Made by a program: the position numbers and the translations under genes
From: CAZIUL01 sp964542475
GTDB taxonomy: Bacteria; Planctomycetota; B15-G4; CAYZWU01
Assembly (NCBI GenBank): GCA_964542475.1
Contig: CAZIUL010000006.1
Span: 62,001 to 126,000 of the forward strand
Length of the DNA: 64,000 nucleotides
Reading direction: 5' to 3'
The notes under the pieces: generated by a model
Told to the model about the DNA's origin: nothing
Databases searched by the model: none
What the model saw: the letters and a program-made list of their open reading frames with translations, nothing else
Shown: piece by piece, positions 62,052 through 64,000 of the stretch
Numbering within the stretch: the first letter of the stretch is position 1
How the letters are laid out: each line of letters starts with the position of its first letter

Positions 62052-64000
62052 TTGAGCTTCATCGGAAAGGAAATCAAAGGAATAAGGCTGCTGTCCAGAG
62101 TCGGGTCCGGGGGGATGGGAACGGTTTATCGGGGGCGGGTGCTCAAGCAGAAGCGCGGTCTTGAGGCAGGGGACACGGTCGCCGTGAAGGTTCTTCATTC
62201 GCATCTTACCGGCGATCCATCAGCGGTTAAACGCTTCAAGCGCGAGGCGGGTCTCGGCTTGACTCTCCGGCACCGGAACATTATCAGAACGTTTTACGTC
62301 AGCTCCGATAGGATCGAGGGCGCCAGGGTTATTTATCTCGTACAAGAGTACGTCCGGGGCGGCACACTCGAATCCCTCCTGAAGGAAAGCGGGCCGCTGA
62401 GTGATCCTTTCCTGAGAAAGATCGGCAGCCAGATCGCAGGCGCCTTGCGCCTGATTCACGGCAGGCAGATTACCCATCGCGATCTCAAGCCCGCAAACGT
62501 GTTTCTTGATCGTGCCGGGAACGTCAAGCTTGCCGATTTCGGCTTATCCCATGTGGAAAAAGGAGTGAAAAAAGAAGGGTCCTCATCCGGCTTTCTAGGT
62601 ACAGTGGCGTATGCCGCTCCCGAGCGGTTTGGGCCGTACCGGGTCGATCAGGGATCCGACCTCTATTCCCTTGGGGTGATACTGTACGAGCTTGCAGTCG
62701 GATCGAACCCTTTCCTTGTGAACGGTGACCTGGCCGCAACCATCTGCAGGCACATGGATCTGATGCCTGTTGATCCCTCCTGCGCCAACTCATCCGTTTC
62801 TCCGTTCATGAGCATGTTGATCATGGAGCTTCTGACCAAGTCACCCAGGAGGCGGCTTGGTCCTTCGTCCCGCGTGGCAGCCATACTACATGAGGAAGAA
62901 AAAACGTCCTGGTGGAAGCGGATCCGCCCGGATTCCTTTTCCGGTTCCGTGAGTCCGAGGCGGAGGAAGCTGAGCGTCATGAGACTGACCCCGGCATATG
63001 GAAGAGAGATGGAAACCAGCCTCCTCGTGAAACTCATGGACGAGGTGCTCAATGAAAACCGTGCACGAGCTGTTTGTCTCCTTGGCGAAGCAGGCTCCGG
63101 AAAAACCAGGATAGCCGACCTGTTCCTTGAAGAGATGGATCTGTCCGACAAACAGGGCAGGGTTCTGGTCGTGGATTGCGCACAGGGGTCCGGCAAAGCT
63201 CCGTATTTTCCGCTGTTCTCGTCAATGAAGTCCGCTCTGGACCTCGATGGGATCGAAGGAAGGGAACTCGAGCGTTCTGTCGAGAAGAAGCTCGGGCCGT
63301 TGTTTCCCGGCCGTGAACGGCTTGTCGAACGGTTCGCCCGCTTCATGGCCGGTGCAGCGCCCGAGGCTGGTGAAACCGAATGGAGCATGCACCCGGGCCA
63401 GACAGCCCTGTTCTTCAGCGAGTGTTTCGCAGCCATTGTCGAGGAGAAGCCCCTGGTCATCGTGGTGGAGAACATGAATGAAGCGGATCCGTTGACTTTC
63501 AAGGTGATCGCGGAGATGCCCGGCCACATCCGCAATGCGCGTGTTTTTCTTGTCATCACGGCCCGTACCGGTGAGTACGGGGATTGGGAAAGAACCGATG
63601 GAGGCCTGGTTCGCATGGATGCCCTGCGCGCGGAATTGAAAAGATCCGGGATGGGCGCCTCGATAGAGGTGAAGCGGCTGGGACGTGCAAGCGTCGGCAT
63701 GCTGCTGAGCGATTTGGGCTTTACCGCGGATGCGGCGGAAGGCCCTTTTGGGGACAGGCTTTTCAGCGTAACCGAGGGCAACCCGGATTTTGTGCTGAAG
63801 ATAGCAAGGGGAGTGCTTTCCGAGGAGGCGGACAAGATGTCCGGGGACACAGGCACGATCCTTCCTTCCGGGATCCCGTCTTCGATCCGTGAAATCTTTT
63901 ACAGGCGTCTCATCAGGCTTTCTTCCCTGGAGAGGAAGTTCCTTGATTTTGCCTCGGTCATTGGAATACGCTTCAGAGTGGATGATGTGGTGGAAGGTTT
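62052..64000 (+). CDS. Serine/threonine protein kinase fused to an AAA-type ATPase (3' end outside the window)
   Basis: At least 649 codons are open to the edge. Residues 1-280 are a Pkn-type kinase domain: glycine loop VGSGGMGTVYRG, VAVKVL, catalytic HRDLKPANV near 143, DFG near 163 and GTVAYAAPERF. A second domain has Walker A LGEAGSGKT near 344, a Walker B-like LVIVVENMNEAD near 472 and helical segments after that, the AAA_16 type ATPase found behind kinase domains in Planctomycetes and Myxobacteria. The start is a TTG at 62052, following an in-frame TGA at 62046. Upstream lies the AT-rich palindrome spacer, so it is probably its own transcript. Confidence 0.85.
   Translation, partial: MSFIGKEIKGIRLLSRVGSGGMGTVYRGRVLKQKRGLEAGDTVAVKVLHSHLTGDPSAVKRFKREAGLGLTLRHRNIIRTFYVSSDRIEGARVIYLVQEYVRGGTLESLLKESGPLSDPFLRKIGSQIAGALRLIHGRQITHRDLKPANVFLDRAGNVKLADFGLSHVEKGVKKEGSSSGFLGTVAYAAPERFGPYRVDQGSDLYSLGVILYELAVGSNPFLVNGDLAATICRHMDLMPVDPSCANSSVSPFMSMLIMELLTKSPRRRLGPSSRVAAILHEEEKTSWWKRIRPDSFSGSVSPRRRKLSVMRLTPAYGREMETSLLVKLMDEVLNENRARAVCLLGEAGSGKTRIADLFLEEMDLSDKQGRVLVVDCAQGSGKAPYFPLFSSMKSALDLDGIEGRELERSVEKKLGPLFPGRERLVERFARFMAGAAPEAGETEWSMHPGQTALFFSECFAAIVEEKPLVIVVENMNEADPLTFKVIAEMPGHIRNARVFLVITARTGEYGDWERTDGGLVRMDALRAELKRSGMGASIEVKRLGRASVGMLLSDLGFTADAAEGPFGDRLFSVTEGNPDFVLKIARGVLSEEADKMSGDTGTILPSGIPSSIREIFYRRLIRLSSLERKFLDFASVIGIRFRVDDVVEG

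Noticed and set aside
62663..63856. Minus-strand open frame opposite the kinase-ATPase gene (397 residues)
   Set aside because: Ser/Arg-rich shadow sequence without family features; the plus strand has full kinase and Walker motifs.

Overview
The window is a 64 kb stretch of GC-rich bacterial DNA, probably from a draft or metagenome-assembled genome: a run of exactly 100 N lies at 53259-53358. The gene content suggests an uncultured Gram-negative-type bacterium of the Planctomycetota or a neighbouring lineage. The pointers are SpoVG with an inserted zinc ribbon, TPR plus FG-GAP plus ASPIC/UnbV proteins, PQQ-propeller proteins, sulfatase-fold enzymes, prenyltransferase/squalene-oxidase-repeat proteins, and a MoxR-DUF58-BatA-vWA cluster. 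This placement is an inference from gene content; no rRNA or tRNA gene was seen.

Layout. 1-5.8 kb (minus): the 5' part of a type I phosphomannose isomerase, a secreted S9 peptidase, and three sugar or redox genes (RmlD-like, RmlC-like, FAD oxidoreductase). 6-16 kb: a small zinc-ribbon protein, a pseudopilin, a short operon ending in a TPR/FG-GAP/ASPIC protein, a membrane spermidine-synthase-like fusion, and a sulfatase-fold enzyme. 16.1-21.2 kb (minus): a housekeeping operon pssA-folK-panC-panD-ispE-spoVG-DUF2520, in which the last gene may be an alternative ketopantoate reductase. 21.4-27.2 kb: an ECF sigma/anti-sigma pair, two tandem secreted paralogues of unknown function, and an OmpR-type two-component pair. 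27.4-29.1 kb: eno and an ftsB/divIC-like gene.

29.1-54.4 kb: a long, nearly unidirectional plus-strand block. It holds a PQQ-propeller protein, MoxR ATPase, DUF58 protein, BatA-like protein, vWA/GATase-like membrane protein, SGNH hydrolase, gingipain-like (C25) protease, a 1548-residue TPR/PQQ protein, two prenyltransferase-repeat proteins, a DUF4175-like membrane protein, a large coiled-coil protein, and a small secreted protein whose frame is interrupted by TGA. It reads as one envelope or periplasm machine built of an ATPase, vWA proteins and large scaffold proteins, whose substrate is unknown. This is the best candidate here for an undescribed system.

54.4-56.5 kb (minus): a secreted HEAT/TPR-like protein. 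56.6-61.9 kb (plus): nusA-infB-ylxP(DUF503)-rbfA, with a strong sigma70-type promoter and an attenuator-like leader hairpin but no rimP. 62.05 kb to the end: the first 649 codons of a Ser/Thr kinase fused to an AAA-type ATPase.

Non-coding structure worth noting: a dispersed palindromic element in four copies (near 10.5, 13.6, 16.1 and 27.2 kb), three of them directly after stop codons; a clear intrinsic terminator at 41.57 kb; a 16-bp palindrome over the eno promoter; a 24-bp perfect palindrome at 61996-62019; and seven 18-bp tandem units inside nusA.
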